A program made the translations under genes and the position numbers. The notes below the pieces were generated by a model that saw only the letters and a program-made list of their open reading frames with translations, made no database searches and was not told where the DNA came from. From the NCBI RefSeq assembly GCF_001721045.1, contig NZ_MDER01000029.1:1-64000 (forward strand): a DNA stretch of 64,000 nt, written 5' to 3'. This document shows positions 16,565 through 25,622 of the stretch, piece by piece. Origin of the DNA: Paenibacillus nuruki (lineage in GTDB: Bacteria; Bacillota; Bacilli; Paenibacillales; Paenibacillaceae). Within the stretch, counting starts at the first letter, position 1. The number at the start of each line of letters is the position of its first letter.

Positions 16565-18508
16565 ATGAATACCAAGCAACCGATCACAGCTCAATTGCGT
16601 TTATTAGGAACAACCGATCTGCATGTGAGTCTGACAGGATATGATTACTATCGTAATGAAGAGACTGTAGATATTGGGCTATCTCGTACAGCGACTTTGA
16701 TTCATCAAGCACGTAAAGAAGTGAAAAATCATATGCTGTTTGATAACGGAGATATTTTACAGGGGAATCCATTAGGCGATTACGCAGCTTCTAGTCTGTT
16801 CTGGCAACAAGATTCTTATATAGAAGCAACAGACAAAGTACATCCGATTCATCAATTAATGAATACGTTATCGTATGATGCAGCAACCGTAGGCAATCAT
16901 GAATTTAATTATGGATTGGATTATTTACAGCAGTGTATAGAAGGTGCCCAGTTCCCATATACGAATGCTAATATTTATCATGCTTCTAAGGATTCAGCAA
17001 CAGCTCAAGAATCAGATAAGCTACCTGATACATTGTTGCCATCTTACTTAATTTTAGAACGACAAATTGTAGACGATCATGGAGATATACATAATATTCA
17101 TATCGGCGTGATAGGCGTAGTGCCTCCTCAGATTATGCAATGGGACAAGGCTCATTTAGAAGGTGAAATCACAGTGCAAGATATGGTGAGAGCGACACAG
17201 TATTGGATTCCACAGATGCGTACAGCAGGAGCAGATCTGATTGTGATGCTTGCTCATACTGGATATGTAGACTCTGACGATACAACAGTTCTCAGTGAAA
17301 ATGCTGTTTTACCGCTAAGTGAGATTGAAGGGATCGATGCGATCTTTTTCGGGCATGCGCATAAGTTATTTCCGGGCAATGAATTTGCTGGTAAACAAGG
17401 AGTGGATCTTGAGCAAGGTACGATTAACGGTGTGCCTGCGGTAGAAGCAGGCGTGTGGGGGAGTCATCTAGGCATCATCGATCTGCAATTGCATTATAAG
17501 AATGATGTGTGGAGTGTAGAACAAGGTGTATCTCAATTGCGTGCGATTTATGATCGTGAACAAGGAGTATCTACTGTAGAACCAGATCTAGAATTAGAAC
17601 AGATTGCTGCTATTCCGCACCAAATCATATTGGATCATATTCATACACCTGTAGGAGAAAGTACGATTCCCTTATACAGTTATTTTGCATTAGTAATGGA
17701 CAGTGCTTATGTACAAATTATTAATAACGCTCAAATCTGGTATGCACAACAAGTATTGGCAGATACATTGTACAGTCATCTTCCTATCGTGTCGGCTGCT
17801 TCTGCTTTCAAAACAGGTGGACGTTATGGACCACAATATTACGCTTATATTGAAGCTGGCAAAATGACACTACAACATACATCGGATATTTATAATTACG
17901 CGAATACGTTATGCGCAGTACGTCTAACCGGGGCAGAGATTCGTGAATGGTTAGAATGGTCAGCAGGGCTTTATCAGCATATTGATCCACAGGTTACTGA
18001 AGAACAATCATTGCTTCATCCCGATTTTCCTTCGTTTAATTTCGATATCATTGACGGAATGACGTATCAGATCAATGTGTGTCAGCCACCACGGTATAGT
18101 GCAGCAGGACAATTATTGAACAAAGATGCCCATCGTATTGAACAGTTACGTTATGAAGGCAAAGACGTAGAGGATCATGCAGAGTATATCGTGGTGACCA
18201 ATCAATACCGGGCATATTCGACTCCATTTGCTAATCCTGATGGAAATCGTGTTATTTTAGATGTGCCTGTAGAGAATCGAGAAGTATTGATTCAGTATAT
18301 TCGTGCACAAAAGGTGATTCATCCAGAAGCAGATCATAACTGGTCGCTTACATTAGGATCATCCTCTGATAAAGAACTGGTATTATCCAAGCCGATCATT
18401 ACTGTTCCTTCTTCACCGGATGCACAAAAAATCCTATCCGCTCATCCACAGTTAACGTACTCTGGAATGAACGGAGAAGGATTTGCTATTTACCGTATAG
18501 AATTATAG
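16565..18508 (+). CDS. Cytosolic CpdB-like 5'-nucleotidase/2',3'-cyclic phosphodiesterase
   Basis: The protein has 647 residues. The metallophosphatase domain (about 10-330) shows LLGTTDLH (D18, H20), FDNGDILQGNP (D60, N61, D63), VGNHEFNYG (N111, H112), MLAHTGYVD and FFGHAHKLFPG; a 5'-nucleotidase C-terminal domain follows (about 365-600). Relatives hydrolyse 2',3'-cyclic nucleotides and nucleoside monophosphates and are usually exported. This copy has no signal peptide, so it is expected to act in the cytosol. It is divergent from the phnD operon, which suggests it processes an imported phosphorus compound. The ATG follows GAAGGAG. Confidence 0.9.
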   Translation: MNTKQPITAQLRLLGTTDLHVSLTGYDYYRNEETVDIGLSRTATLIHQARKEVKNHMLFDNGDILQGNPLGDYAASSLFWQQDSYIEATDKVHPIHQLMNTLSYDAATVGNHEFNYGLDYLQQCIEGAQFPYTNANIYHASKDSATAQESDKLPDTLLPSYLILERQIVDDHGDIHNIHIGVIGVVPPQIMQWDKAHLEGEITVQDMVRATQYWIPQMRTAGADLIVMLAHTGYVDSDDTTVLSENAVLPLSEIEGIDAIFFGHAHKLFPGNEFAGKQGVDLEQGTINGVPAVEAGVWGSHLGIIDLQLHYKNDVWSVEQGVSQLRAIYDREQGVSTVEPDLELEQIAAIPHQIILDHIHTPVGESTIPLYSYFALVMDSAYVQIINNAQIWYAQQVLADTLYSHLPIVSAASAFKTGGRYGPQYYAYIEAGKMTLQHTSDIYNYANTLCAVRLTGAEIREWLEWSAGLYQHIDPQVTEEQSLLHPDFPSFNFDIIDGMTYQINVCQPPRYSAAGQLLNKDAHRIEQLRYEGKDVEDHAEYIVVTNQYRAYSTPFANPDGNRVILDVPVENREVLIQYIRAQKVIHPEADHNWSLTLGSSSDKELVLSKPIITVPSSPDAQKILSAHPQLTYSGMNGEGFAIYRIEL

Positions 18509-19219
18509 TTCAGGATCAGACTCAGGTAGTGGTGTACCTGGTTGTAGAATACTCTTCATATAATGCCGAAGAGTAAAGTCAATAATGTGCTGTTTGTACG
18601 GGGATATACTGTTGTCTTTTTTAGACAGTGTATCCTTTTGCTGTGTTTGTGATTCGTCTTGCTCTTGACCAATCCGTTCGGAAAAGCTAGATAATGTCGT
18701 AGTTAATCCGTGTAACATCGCCCAGAGTGAGCGTACAATGATATCTGCTTCGACATCTACAATATATTGTTGATCAATTGCGATCTGTACCGCTTCATGG
18801 AGAAAAGTATATCCATTGAGTCGATCGTTCACATCAAGTTCTGCATTTGATACGGATTCTAGATTGCTGATAAACATAATATCATAATGATCAGGATGCA
18901 TAATCCCATATTCTACATACGTTTTGGATACTAGAAATAGGCGTGCTGGAATATCGTAACCATGTTCTTCTAATTGATTCGCTTGCTTCGTTAACACAGT
19001 AAAAAATTGAGAATAGACTTCACGCAATAACTCCTGCACAATGGCTTCTTTATTCGCAAAATAGTGATAAATAGTGGTCGGTGAATATTCGATACGATCT
19101 GCAATTTTACGCATTGATACGTGAGCATATCCTTCAGTGACAAAAAGAGTACGTGCCGCATCCATAATTTTGCTTCGTAATTGTTCGTTATCTCGTTCTC
19201 TTCTAGCGTGGTGCTTCAT
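18503..19219 (-). CDS. TetR-family transcriptional regulator
   Basis: The protein has 238 residues. The N-terminal TetR helix-turn-helix is ARTLFVTEGYAHVSMRKIADRIEYSPTTIYHYFANKEAIVQELL (about 22-65). The ligand domain contains the WAMLHGLTT element of the WHG subgroup. A Gln/Asp/Lys-rich insert sits near the C-terminus (EQDESQTQQKDTLSKKD). It ends tail-to-tail with the metallophosphatase, overlapping by six bases. A TACAAATGTA palindrome lies 38 bases upstream of its start, a possible autoregulatory operator. Confidence 0.9.
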   Translation of the reverse strand: MKHHARRERDNEQLRSKIMDAARTLFVTEGYAHVSMRKIADRIEYSPTTIYHYFANKEAIVQELLREVYSQFFTVLTKQANQLEEHGYDIPARLFLVSKTYVEYGIMHPDHYDIMFISNLESVSNAELDVNDRLNGYTFLHEAVQIAIDQQYIVDVEADIIVRSLWAMLHGLTTTLSSFSERIGQEQDESQTQQKDTLSKKDNSISPYKQHIIDFTLRHYMKSILQPGTPLPESDPEL

Positions 19220-19589
19220 GATCGTTTAATTCCTTTCTAAAAATAACAGTTAGCTATACAAATGTAGTACATAAATGGTTAAACAAAATAAAAAGTTATT
19301 AATCAGTAATATTTTTCGAGAAAAAGAGGCTACGGTTTATCTATCATACTGCAATGTATCACACTCATGCCAATCGCAACTCTGTAAATCTCCTATATTT
19401 TGATAAAAAATGACAAAGGTAGTAATGTATATTTCGGCATATGATCGACATTTGTAAAGTGATAAATGAAGCTTATACAAATATTTAATCGCTTACATGA
19501 TAAAAAATAATTGGGAGTGCTGTCGATATTGCTTTAAAATACCATTATAAGACGAATATGATCCTATCCCAATAGTGGAGGCTGATGTT
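19220..19589. other. Divergent intergenic region between the TetR and DinB-like genes
   Basis: The region is AT-rich without a coding frame. It holds TACAAATGTA at 19257-19266 and a related ACATTTGTA at 19449-19457. I see no terminator or RNA gene here. Confidence 0.5.
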
Positions 19590-20159
19590 ATGGAAATATA
19601 TACTAACATTTTATCCAGTGCACGTAAGCAGTTTTTATATTACAAAACGCTCGGTGATAAAGCGATATCACAATTAGAAGAAGATCAGTTATTTGTTATT
19701 CCCAGTGAAGAAAGTAATAGTATTGCGATGATTGTAAAACATTTATGGGGCAATATGCTTTCACGATGGACAGAAATATTTACAACCGATGGTGAAAAGG
19801 AATGGCGTAATCGAGATGCTGAGTTTGAAAATGATCTTGCTACAGCGGCTGATGTGATCAGCAAGTGGGAAGAAGGGTGGAAATGTTTATTAGATACGCT
19901 GGATCAAGTTGAACCTCAGCAGTTAGAACAGATCATCTATATTCGTAATGAAGGGCATACTTTACTTGAAGCGATCAATCGACAGCTTGCTCATTATCCA
20001 TATCATGTTGGACAGATTGTATATATTGCCAAAATGCTCAAAACCAGTGAATGGAATAGCTTATCGATCCCACGTCAAAGTTCTGCCACGTATAATCAGA
20101 ACAAATTTAAACAAGAAAAAGGCATTCGCCATTTTACAGATAGTGAGCTAGAACGATAA
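19590..20159 (+). CDS. DinB-fold protein (DUF1572 type)
   Basis: The protein has 189 residues forming a four-helix DinB/YfiT-like bundle. The likely metal-binding histidines are H51 (IVKHLWGNM), H134 and H138 (LAHYPYHVGQ). Family members of this fold include metal-dependent thiol transferases, but DUF1572 proteins are mostly uncharacterised. The ATG at 19590 follows a GTGGAGG site; the GTG at 19575 lies in that site. A small gene and a second DinB-fold gene follow. Confidence 0.85.
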   Translation: MEIYTNILSSARKQFLYYKTLGDKAISQLEEDQLFVIPSEESNSIAMIVKHLWGNMLSRWTEIFTTDGEKEWRNRDAEFENDLATAADVISKWEEGWKCLLDTLDQVEPQQLEQIIYIRNEGHTLLEAINRQLAHYPYHVGQIVYIAKMLKTSEWNSLSIPRQSSATYNQNKFKQEKGIRHFTDSELER

Positions 20160-20240
20160 TGAACAATAGAGAAAGGATAGGAAAGATAGGGCGATGTCAT
20201 GTATACTAAGGGATAACACATCAACAAGGAGTGCTTGAAA

Positions 20241-20447
20241 ATGACAAACGCTAATATAGGAACTTGGGATATTACACTAGAGGACGATAAACATGATCAG
20301 GTACTGCGTTTGCAATTTGACGATCAGATTCAATTGCAGAAATTTATTCTTTCATTAACGGTAGAACAATTACTCACTTCTCATATTTATGATCCAGACC
20401 AACGGAGTATGAACGGGAAGACCTATCTATATCATTGTTTTGAATAG
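20241..20447 (+). CDS. Small conserved-looking protein of unknown function
   Basis: A 68-residue acidic protein starting MTNANIGTWDITLEDDKHDQ. The ATG at 20241 follows AAGGAG at nine bases; an in-frame TTG at 20235 is too close. It is flanked 80 bases upstream and 31 bases downstream by two DinB-fold genes on the same strand. I do not recognise a family. Confidence 0.55.
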   Translation: MTNANIGTWDITLEDDKHDQVLRLQFDDQIQLQKFILSLTVEQLLTSHIYDPDQRSMNGKTYLYHCFE

Positions 20448-20478
20448 ATAAAACGATCTGGAAAATGGAGGTATACCG

Positions 20479-20952
20479 ATGGAAATGTTATTTCGCTATA
20501 ACTGGCAAGTACGTCAAGAGTGGTTCGATTGGTGTGAATCCGTATCAATAGAAGAATTGCTCCAACAACGTACCGGTGGCGTAGGCAGTATTTTGTATAC
20601 GCTCTATCATATTGTAGATGTAGAATATAGCTGGATTAATGACCTTAGAGATCAACATAGCTTACTCACTGATTTTGAAGACTACCATACAGTCGCTCAA
20701 TTACGGGCTTTGTCTGATCAATTGCATGTAGAAGTAGGCGGATATGTAGAAGCATGGACATCCGATCAAGAAAATCATATTCTTCACAATATACGCAAAG
20801 ACGGATCAAGCGAATCATTGACCTATGGTGAGGTGATGCGTCATGTGATTGCCCATGAGATTCATCATATCGGTCAGTTATCCATTTGGGCACGAGAATT
20901 AGGACGTGAGCCTGTCAGTGCCAATCTGATTCGTAGGGGGCTGACGGTATAA
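20479..20952 (+). CDS. DinB-family protein
   Basis: The protein has 157 residues with the DinB metal triad at H44 (LYHIVDVEYSW), H126 and H130 (VIAHEIHHIGQLS). This subfamily starts with a short N-terminal helix (FRYNWQVRQEWFDW). Relatives in Bacillus are damage- or stress-induced with unknown enzymatic roles, some being thiol-dependent transferases. A GGAGG site precedes the ATG. Confidence 0.9.
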   Translation: MEMLFRYNWQVRQEWFDWCESVSIEELLQQRTGGVGSILYTLYHIVDVEYSWINDLRDQHSLLTDFEDYHTVAQLRALSDQLHVEVGGYVEAWTSDQENHILHNIRKDGSSESLTYGEVMRHVIAHEIHHIGQLSIWARELGREPVSANLIRRGLTV

Positions 20953-21046
20953 AGGAGCTAATGTATAGACTTCTTGAGGATAAATAAACAGAGCATGTCT
21001 ACGTTTGTTGGTTCTATGATCAAGCTATCGGTATAGGGGGAATATA

Positions 21047-21664
21047 GTGTTGTTGAAACGAAAGATTATTGAAAACCAGTCTCATTGGGGAACAACATGC
21101 AGACATATACATATTACACAAGGTTCCTCTACACTTGTTATTTTATTTCCAGGTAAAAGCTATTCTTGTGATCGTTCTTTACTGTATTATGCGACCCAAA
21201 GTGCTTTAGAAAAAGGAAACGATGTTCTTCAATTAGAGTATGGTTATCAGGCAGCTCGAACTGAACTGGAATCCGACCAAATGGATATTTTGGTTAAAGA
21301 GTGTACAGAAGTGATCCGTCAATCCAATGCATACAACTACACCAATTACACCAGTATTAGCAAAAGTCTGGGGACGGTAGTAGCAGGAGGCGTATTTGAC
21401 CAATACAAAGCATTACCTGTACGTCATCTATTTCTAACTCCGCTCGATCAGACATTGCCTTATATTACTCAGTCGCAAGGATTATTGCTATACGGTACCG
21501 ATGATCCGATGTTCAGTCAGATCAGTCGTGAAAAAGTAAAACATTTGCAACAGATGGAGACGATTGTATTGCCAGAAGCTAATCATTCTTTGGAGTCGTC
21601 TAATACAGAGAAGTCACTACAATTTTTGAGACAAGTGGTTATCCAGTATAATGAATTTTTATAA
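21047..21664 (+). CDS. Alpha/beta-hydrolase-like protein
   Basis: The protein has 205 residues. The fold is suggested by VILFPGKSYSCDRSLLYY (oxyanion region), ISKSLGTVVAGG (nucleophile elbow, serine in SKSLG rather than GxSxG), LLLYGTDDPMFS (acid loop) and LPEANHSLE (histidine). The substrate is unknown. The start is GTG at 21047 after AGGGGGA. Confidence 0.75.
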   Translation: MLLKRKIIENQSHWGTTCRHIHITQGSSTLVILFPGKSYSCDRSLLYYATQSALEKGNDVLQLEYGYQAARTELESDQMDILVKECTEVIRQSNAYNYTNYTSISKSLGTVVAGGVFDQYKALPVRHLFLTPLDQTLPYITQSQGLLLYGTDDPMFSQISREKVKHLQQMETIVLPEANHSLESSNTEKSLQFLRQVVIQYNEFL

Positions 21665-21842
21665 TATCAGAGGATTATACCTATAGATTATTTATCTGAT
21701 CATCATTAAAGCTTTTTATATTCTTTGGATGGACAGTTATCTTTCAAAGGAATAGAAGGCTTTTTGGTGCAGATATATATTTAAAAAATGAAAATCGAAG
21801 CGTTTAGATTCATAAAAGCAAATACTATGTTATATTTATAAA

Positions 21843-21857
21843 TGAGAATTATTCTCA
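21843..21857. promoter_or_regulatory. Fur box upstream of the siderophore-binding lipoprotein
   Basis: TGAGAATTATTCTCA is a perfect 7-1-7 inverted repeat, 22 bases before the start codon of the downstream gene. It fits the Fur consensus TGATAATnATTATCA with two symmetric changes. Confidence 0.8.
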
Positions 21858-21878
21858 ATAAATAAAAGGAGTGAAAAT

Positions 21879-22901
21879 ATGTATTTATTATCATTACGCA
21901 AAGTCTTTCCTGTATTCATTCTTATCCTGTGTATATGTATAGCAGGTTGCGGTGCTACAAGCTCATCTGAATCATCAATGGTTACAAGTCAAACCGATGC
22001 TACACAGACTCAATCGGTAGAGCATCTATTCGGAACGACAGCGATTCCATTACATCCTAAGCGTATCGCTTCATACAATCTTGAAGATATGTTGCTTTCG
22101 CTCAAAGCTCCATTAGTATTAGGAGTATCTGTTGGTGAAAATTATTATTTAGAAGATCGTCTCAAAGCGCAGCAAGTATCTATTTTAAATATGGATAGTG
22201 GCTTAGCCAATCTAGAAGCTTTTGCCGATGCACAGCCGGATCTGATCGTAGCCAGTGCCACGATTGATCGAACTACATATGATCAGTTAAGCTTAATCGC
22301 TCCTACCATTGTGTATGATCGTGAAGATTGGAAAAATTCTATTGTCAAAATAGGTAAAGCATTGGATCTGGAAGATCAAGCTCACCAAGTCATTACCGAT
22401 CATAATCGTCAGGTTCAACAAGCCAAAGCTACTATTACGGAGGCTGTCGGCGATAAAGCAACGATCGCTTTTTTACGGACAACAAGTAAAGATATACGTC
22501 TGTATCTGCCAGGGTATCAAAATAAACAAGGTCAAACGTTACCTGGCTATGCAGGGATGTTATACAACGATCTTGGATTACTACCGATGCCACTGGTGTA
22601 TCAATTGCAGAAAGACAATCCAGATAAGCAAAATGTAAATCTATCGACAGAAGTACTTCCTGAAGTCAAAGCTGATTATGTGTTTGTCACATCAGGCAGT
22701 GCAGGAGGAACAAGCGAAGATTTACAGAAAGATCAGTCTGAATTTGCCGAATTGCAAAAATCACCGATCTGGCAAGCACTACCCGCTGTGCAAAACCATC
22801 ATCTGTATTCTGTAAATGCCAAGTATTGGATCAGTACGGGTCCGATTGCAGATGAATTGAAAATCAAAGATGCTGTCAAACAGCTAACTACCTCGTCATA
22901 A
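21879..22901 (+). CDS. Fe(III)-siderophore ABC transporter binding lipoprotein (FecB-like)
   Basis: The protein has 340 residues, a lipobox IAGC with the lipidated cysteine at 24, and a two-lobed helical-backbone binding fold (PF01497 type): TAIPLHPKRIASYNLEDMLLSLKAPLVLGV, LEAFADAQPDLIVASATI and WQALPAVQNHHLYSVNAKYW. It should bind a ferric siderophore or haem-like ligand at the membrane. No permease or ATPase is adjacent, so it must share a transporter encoded elsewhere. The Fur box immediately upstream predicts iron repression. Confidence 0.92.
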   Translation: MYLLSLRKVFPVFILILCICIAGCGATSSSESSMVTSQTDATQTQSVEHLFGTTAIPLHPKRIASYNLEDMLLSLKAPLVLGVSVGENYYLEDRLKAQQVSILNMDSGLANLEAFADAQPDLIVASATIDRTTYDQLSLIAPTIVYDREDWKNSIVKIGKALDLEDQAHQVITDHNRQVQQAKATITEAVGDKATIAFLRTTSKDIRLYLPGYQNKQGQTLPGYAGMLYNDLGLLPMPLVYQLQKDNPDKQNVNLSTEVLPEVKADYVFVTSGSAGGTSEDLQKDQSEFAELQKSPIWQALPAVQNHHLYSVNAKYWISTGPIADELKIKDAVKQLTTSS

Positions 22902-22949
22902 CCTCAACAAAATCAGAGAGGAGCACAACTTTTAGGTCGAGCAAAGCGT

Positions 22950-22970
22950 ACACACTATGACTGTGTTTTT
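22950..22970 (+). terminator. Short terminator-like hairpin after the FecB-like gene
   Basis: ACACA pairs with TGTGT and is followed by TTTT; the stem is only five pairs. Confidence 0.4.
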
Positions 22971-23106
22971 CGATCAATCGCATATTTGATGTGTATTCGC
23001 CTTGCTTGTACGAAGGCTGAACTACTATAATAGATAGTGCTGCATATTATCGGCTACGTGAGCATGCGTTATAATGCTACATCTGATTTAGGAGGATTTT
23101 ACCGTT

Positions 23107-24543
23107 ATGACATTTGTTAAAAAAAGCAATTGGGTATCGTTAGCGACCAAATTGTTAATCGTTTCTGCACTAACCGTTTCTATTGTTCCAGCTTCACATA
23201 TCGCACCCAAAGCTCAAGCAGCAAGTACAGAAAAGCCCGCAGTAATTACGATTGCTGGCAAAGAAGTCGCTTGGGATACAGCACCATTTGTAACCAAAGG
23301 AACAACACTGGTTCCTTTACGTCAAGCTGCTCGTGAATTAGGAGCCACAGCACAATGGGATGCGTCAACTCGTTCTGTTGTTATGTATAGTCATGGAGAC
23401 AAGGTTGTACATACACCCAATACGAATAAGATTACTTTAGATGGATATGAGATTGAAATGCCAGAAGTATCTCGTAACGTATACGGTACGATGATGGTTC
23501 CAGCACGCTTTTTATCGGATTCACTTAAAGCGAATTTGACCGTAAGTTCTACACCTGAAGTAACGACGATTAATTTGACACCCGATCAATCGACCGTATA
23601 TGCAAGCTCTGCCAGAACGGTAGATACGTATTTACAATCTCAAAATTATTCAGGTCTAGCTCTTGTTGCATACAAAGGTAAAGTGGTTATGCGTAAAGGA
23701 TACGGATTATCTGGTGGCGAAAAAGCAACACCTCCTGATGGTAAATCTCGTATTGCTTCATTGAGCAAATCATTTACCGCATCCGCAGTGATGAAATTAA
23801 TCGAAGATGGTAAAGTGAAGTTAACCGATCATCTATCCGATTATATTCCAGACTTCCCGCGTGGGAATGAGATTACAGTGCATATGTTGTTATCACATAC
23901 CGCAGGCTTTAACTCTAACTTCACCCGTACAGAAGGAATGACGTTAGAACAGACAGTAGATGAGATCAAAACCAAGCCGTTACGCTTTGAGCCAGGAGAA
24001 CGATTTAACTATAGTAATCAAGGTTATGTATTGCTAGCTTATATCATTCAACAGGTATCCGGTGAATCGTATGGAGAGTATATCCAACAGAAATTTTTAG
24101 ATCCTTTAAATATGAAAGACACTGGCGAGACAACACCAGCAACCAAAACAATCACTGGATATGTCAAAGACGGCGATACTTGGGATGAAGCAGGATATTA
24201 TGTATCTCAATCCGGTACAGGTACGTTTTATTCAACACTGGATGATATGATGAAATGGTACAAATCATTTGATAATCATACGATTCTAAGTGAAGATACC
24301 GTCAATAAAATGTTTACAACATATTCCGATCTGAAGCCATACGGTTATGCATTCTTAATTAAAAATGTAGATGGCAAACGCACCATCTATCACAATGGTA
24401 GTGGTACAGGATATGCAACAGGATTTACGCATAATTTGGATGATGATGTTCTGGTTATTTTACTAGGTAATCATTATGGAATGGATATGCAGAAAATGCT
24501 GGCTGATACACAGACTTTAGCCAATAAAGCACTTGTGAAGTAA
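23107..24543 (+). CDS. Exported beta-lactamase-family serine hydrolase with N-terminal stalk domain
   Basis: The protein has 478 residues. Residues 1-39 are a signal peptide (cleavage near AQAAS), about 45-157 a copper-amine-oxidase-N-type domain (TTLVPLRQAARELGATAQWD and MMVPARFLSDSL), and 165-478 a class C beta-lactamase/penicillin-binding-like domain. Catalytic motifs are S218-L-S-K221, Y302-S-N304 and H429-N-G431. Such proteins are usually peptidases or esterases rather than true beta-lactamases. It is a single gene with an AGGAGG site and a strong terminator. Confidence 0.9.
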   Translation: MTFVKKSNWVSLATKLLIVSALTVSIVPASHIAPKAQAASTEKPAVITIAGKEVAWDTAPFVTKGTTLVPLRQAARELGATAQWDASTRSVVMYSHGDKVVHTPNTNKITLDGYEIEMPEVSRNVYGTMMVPARFLSDSLKANLTVSSTPEVTTINLTPDQSTVYASSARTVDTYLQSQNYSGLALVAYKGKVVMRKGYGLSGGEKATPPDGKSRIASLSKSFTASAVMKLIEDGKVKLTDHLSDYIPDFPRGNEITVHMLLSHTAGFNSNFTRTEGMTLEQTVDEIKTKPLRFEPGERFNYSNQGYVLLAYIIQQVSGESYGEYIQQKFLDPLNMKDTGETTPATKTITGYVKDGDTWDEAGYYVSQSGTGTFYSTLDDMMKWYKSFDNHTILSEDTVNKMFTTYSDLKPYGYAFLIKNVDGKRTIYHNGSGTGYATGFTHNLDDDVLVILLGNHYGMDMQKMLADTQTLANKALVK

Positions 24544-24588
24544 TAGTTTGATCTACTCATGACAAATAATTTATCTATAATAATGAAT

Positions 24589-24629
24589 AAAAAACCACTT
24601 TCTGGATCATTGAAGAAAGTGGTTTTTTT
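24589..24629 (+). terminator. Strong terminator after the serine hydrolase gene
   Basis: AAAAAACCACTTTCT pairs with AGAAAGTGGTTTTTT around a ten-base loop. Confidence 0.9.
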
Positions 24630-24713
24630 ATATTCTCCTAATCATTAATGTGTATAATTGGTAAAGTAGAATATGTAGATTACAAATCAGCTATATCGAA
24701 AAGGAGCTATTCC

Positions 24714-25454
24714 ATGAAATCGATTATCAATTACGCGCACAGAGGAGCTTCCGGGTATTGCCCAGAAAACACAATGGCGGCTTTTGAGAAAAGTTGGAAA
24801 TTGGGAGCAACCGGGATTGAAACTGATGTACAAATGACCAAAGACGGACAGCTTGTCTTGATTCATGATGAGAGCTTGAAGCGTACTACAGGGTACGAAG
24901 GTCAGATTAAAGATTTAACATACGATGAAATTAAAACATTAGATGCAGGTTCATGGTATAGCGAGGAATTTGCCAATGAACATGTTCCGTTATTAAGTGA
25001 GTTATTGTCCTGGATCGCATCGACAGAGATGATGCTTAATATTGAGATCAAAAACAATATTGAACCCTATATAGGTATTGAAGAAAAATTGGTACGTATG
25101 ATACAAGAGTATAATTTGACTGATCGTGTGATTATTTCAAGCTTCAACCATTATACATTACAGACATGTCATCAATTAGCACCTGAGATTCAAACAGGCA
25201 TTCTGTATATGGAAAATCTAGTCCATCCATGGGATTATGTCAAAACATTTGGCGCTTCAGCTTTACATGCTCATTACAGTGCAGTTACATCTGACGGAGT
25301 AGCACAGGCAGAGCAAGCCGGAGTGATATATAACGTATGGACGATCAATGATCCTATCGTTATGCGCGAACTGATCGACATGCAAGTCGGTGGTATTATC
25401 ACCGATTACCCTGATATTTTAGCAGAATTATTAAAAGAGAAAATTATGATATAA
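24714..25454 (+). CDS. Glycerophosphodiester phosphodiesterase
   Basis: A 246-residue cytosolic enzyme (no signal peptide) of the GDPD TIM-barrel family. Catalytic residues are visible in NYAHRGASGYCPENT, GIETDVQMTKDGQLVLIHDESLKRTT and IEIKN. It hydrolyses glycerophosphodiesters to glycerol-3-phosphate and an alcohol. The ATG at 24714 follows AAGGAG; the upstream in-frame ATG at 24648 has no ribosome site. Confidence 0.93.
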   Translation: MKSIINYAHRGASGYCPENTMAAFEKSWKLGATGIETDVQMTKDGQLVLIHDESLKRTTGYEGQIKDLTYDEIKTLDAGSWYSEEFANEHVPLLSELLSWIASTEMMLNIEIKNNIEPYIGIEEKLVRMIQEYNLTDRVIISSFNHYTLQTCHQLAPEIQTGILYMENLVHPWDYVKTFGASALHAHYSAVTSDGVAQAEQAGVIYNVWTINDPIVMRELIDMQVGGIITDYPDILAELLKEKIMI

Positions 25455-25483
25455 ATGTAACCTCTATAGCTATACATTTCAGA

Positions 25484-25520
25484 GCGCCTAATGCCGTTAT
25501 CATACGGAAGGGCGCTTTTT
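25484..25520 (+). terminator. Terminator after the phosphodiesterase gene
   Basis: GCGCC pairs with GGCGC, with an inner CCGT/ACGG stem, followed by TTTTT. Confidence 0.8.
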
Positions 25521-25622
25521 GTCATATTTCGACAAATTCCATGAAGCCAGACTTTCTTTACGTAAAAGAACCAGTTACAATAAAGAATACTGACATGGAT
25601 AAGGCACTGATTGGAGGTCCTG

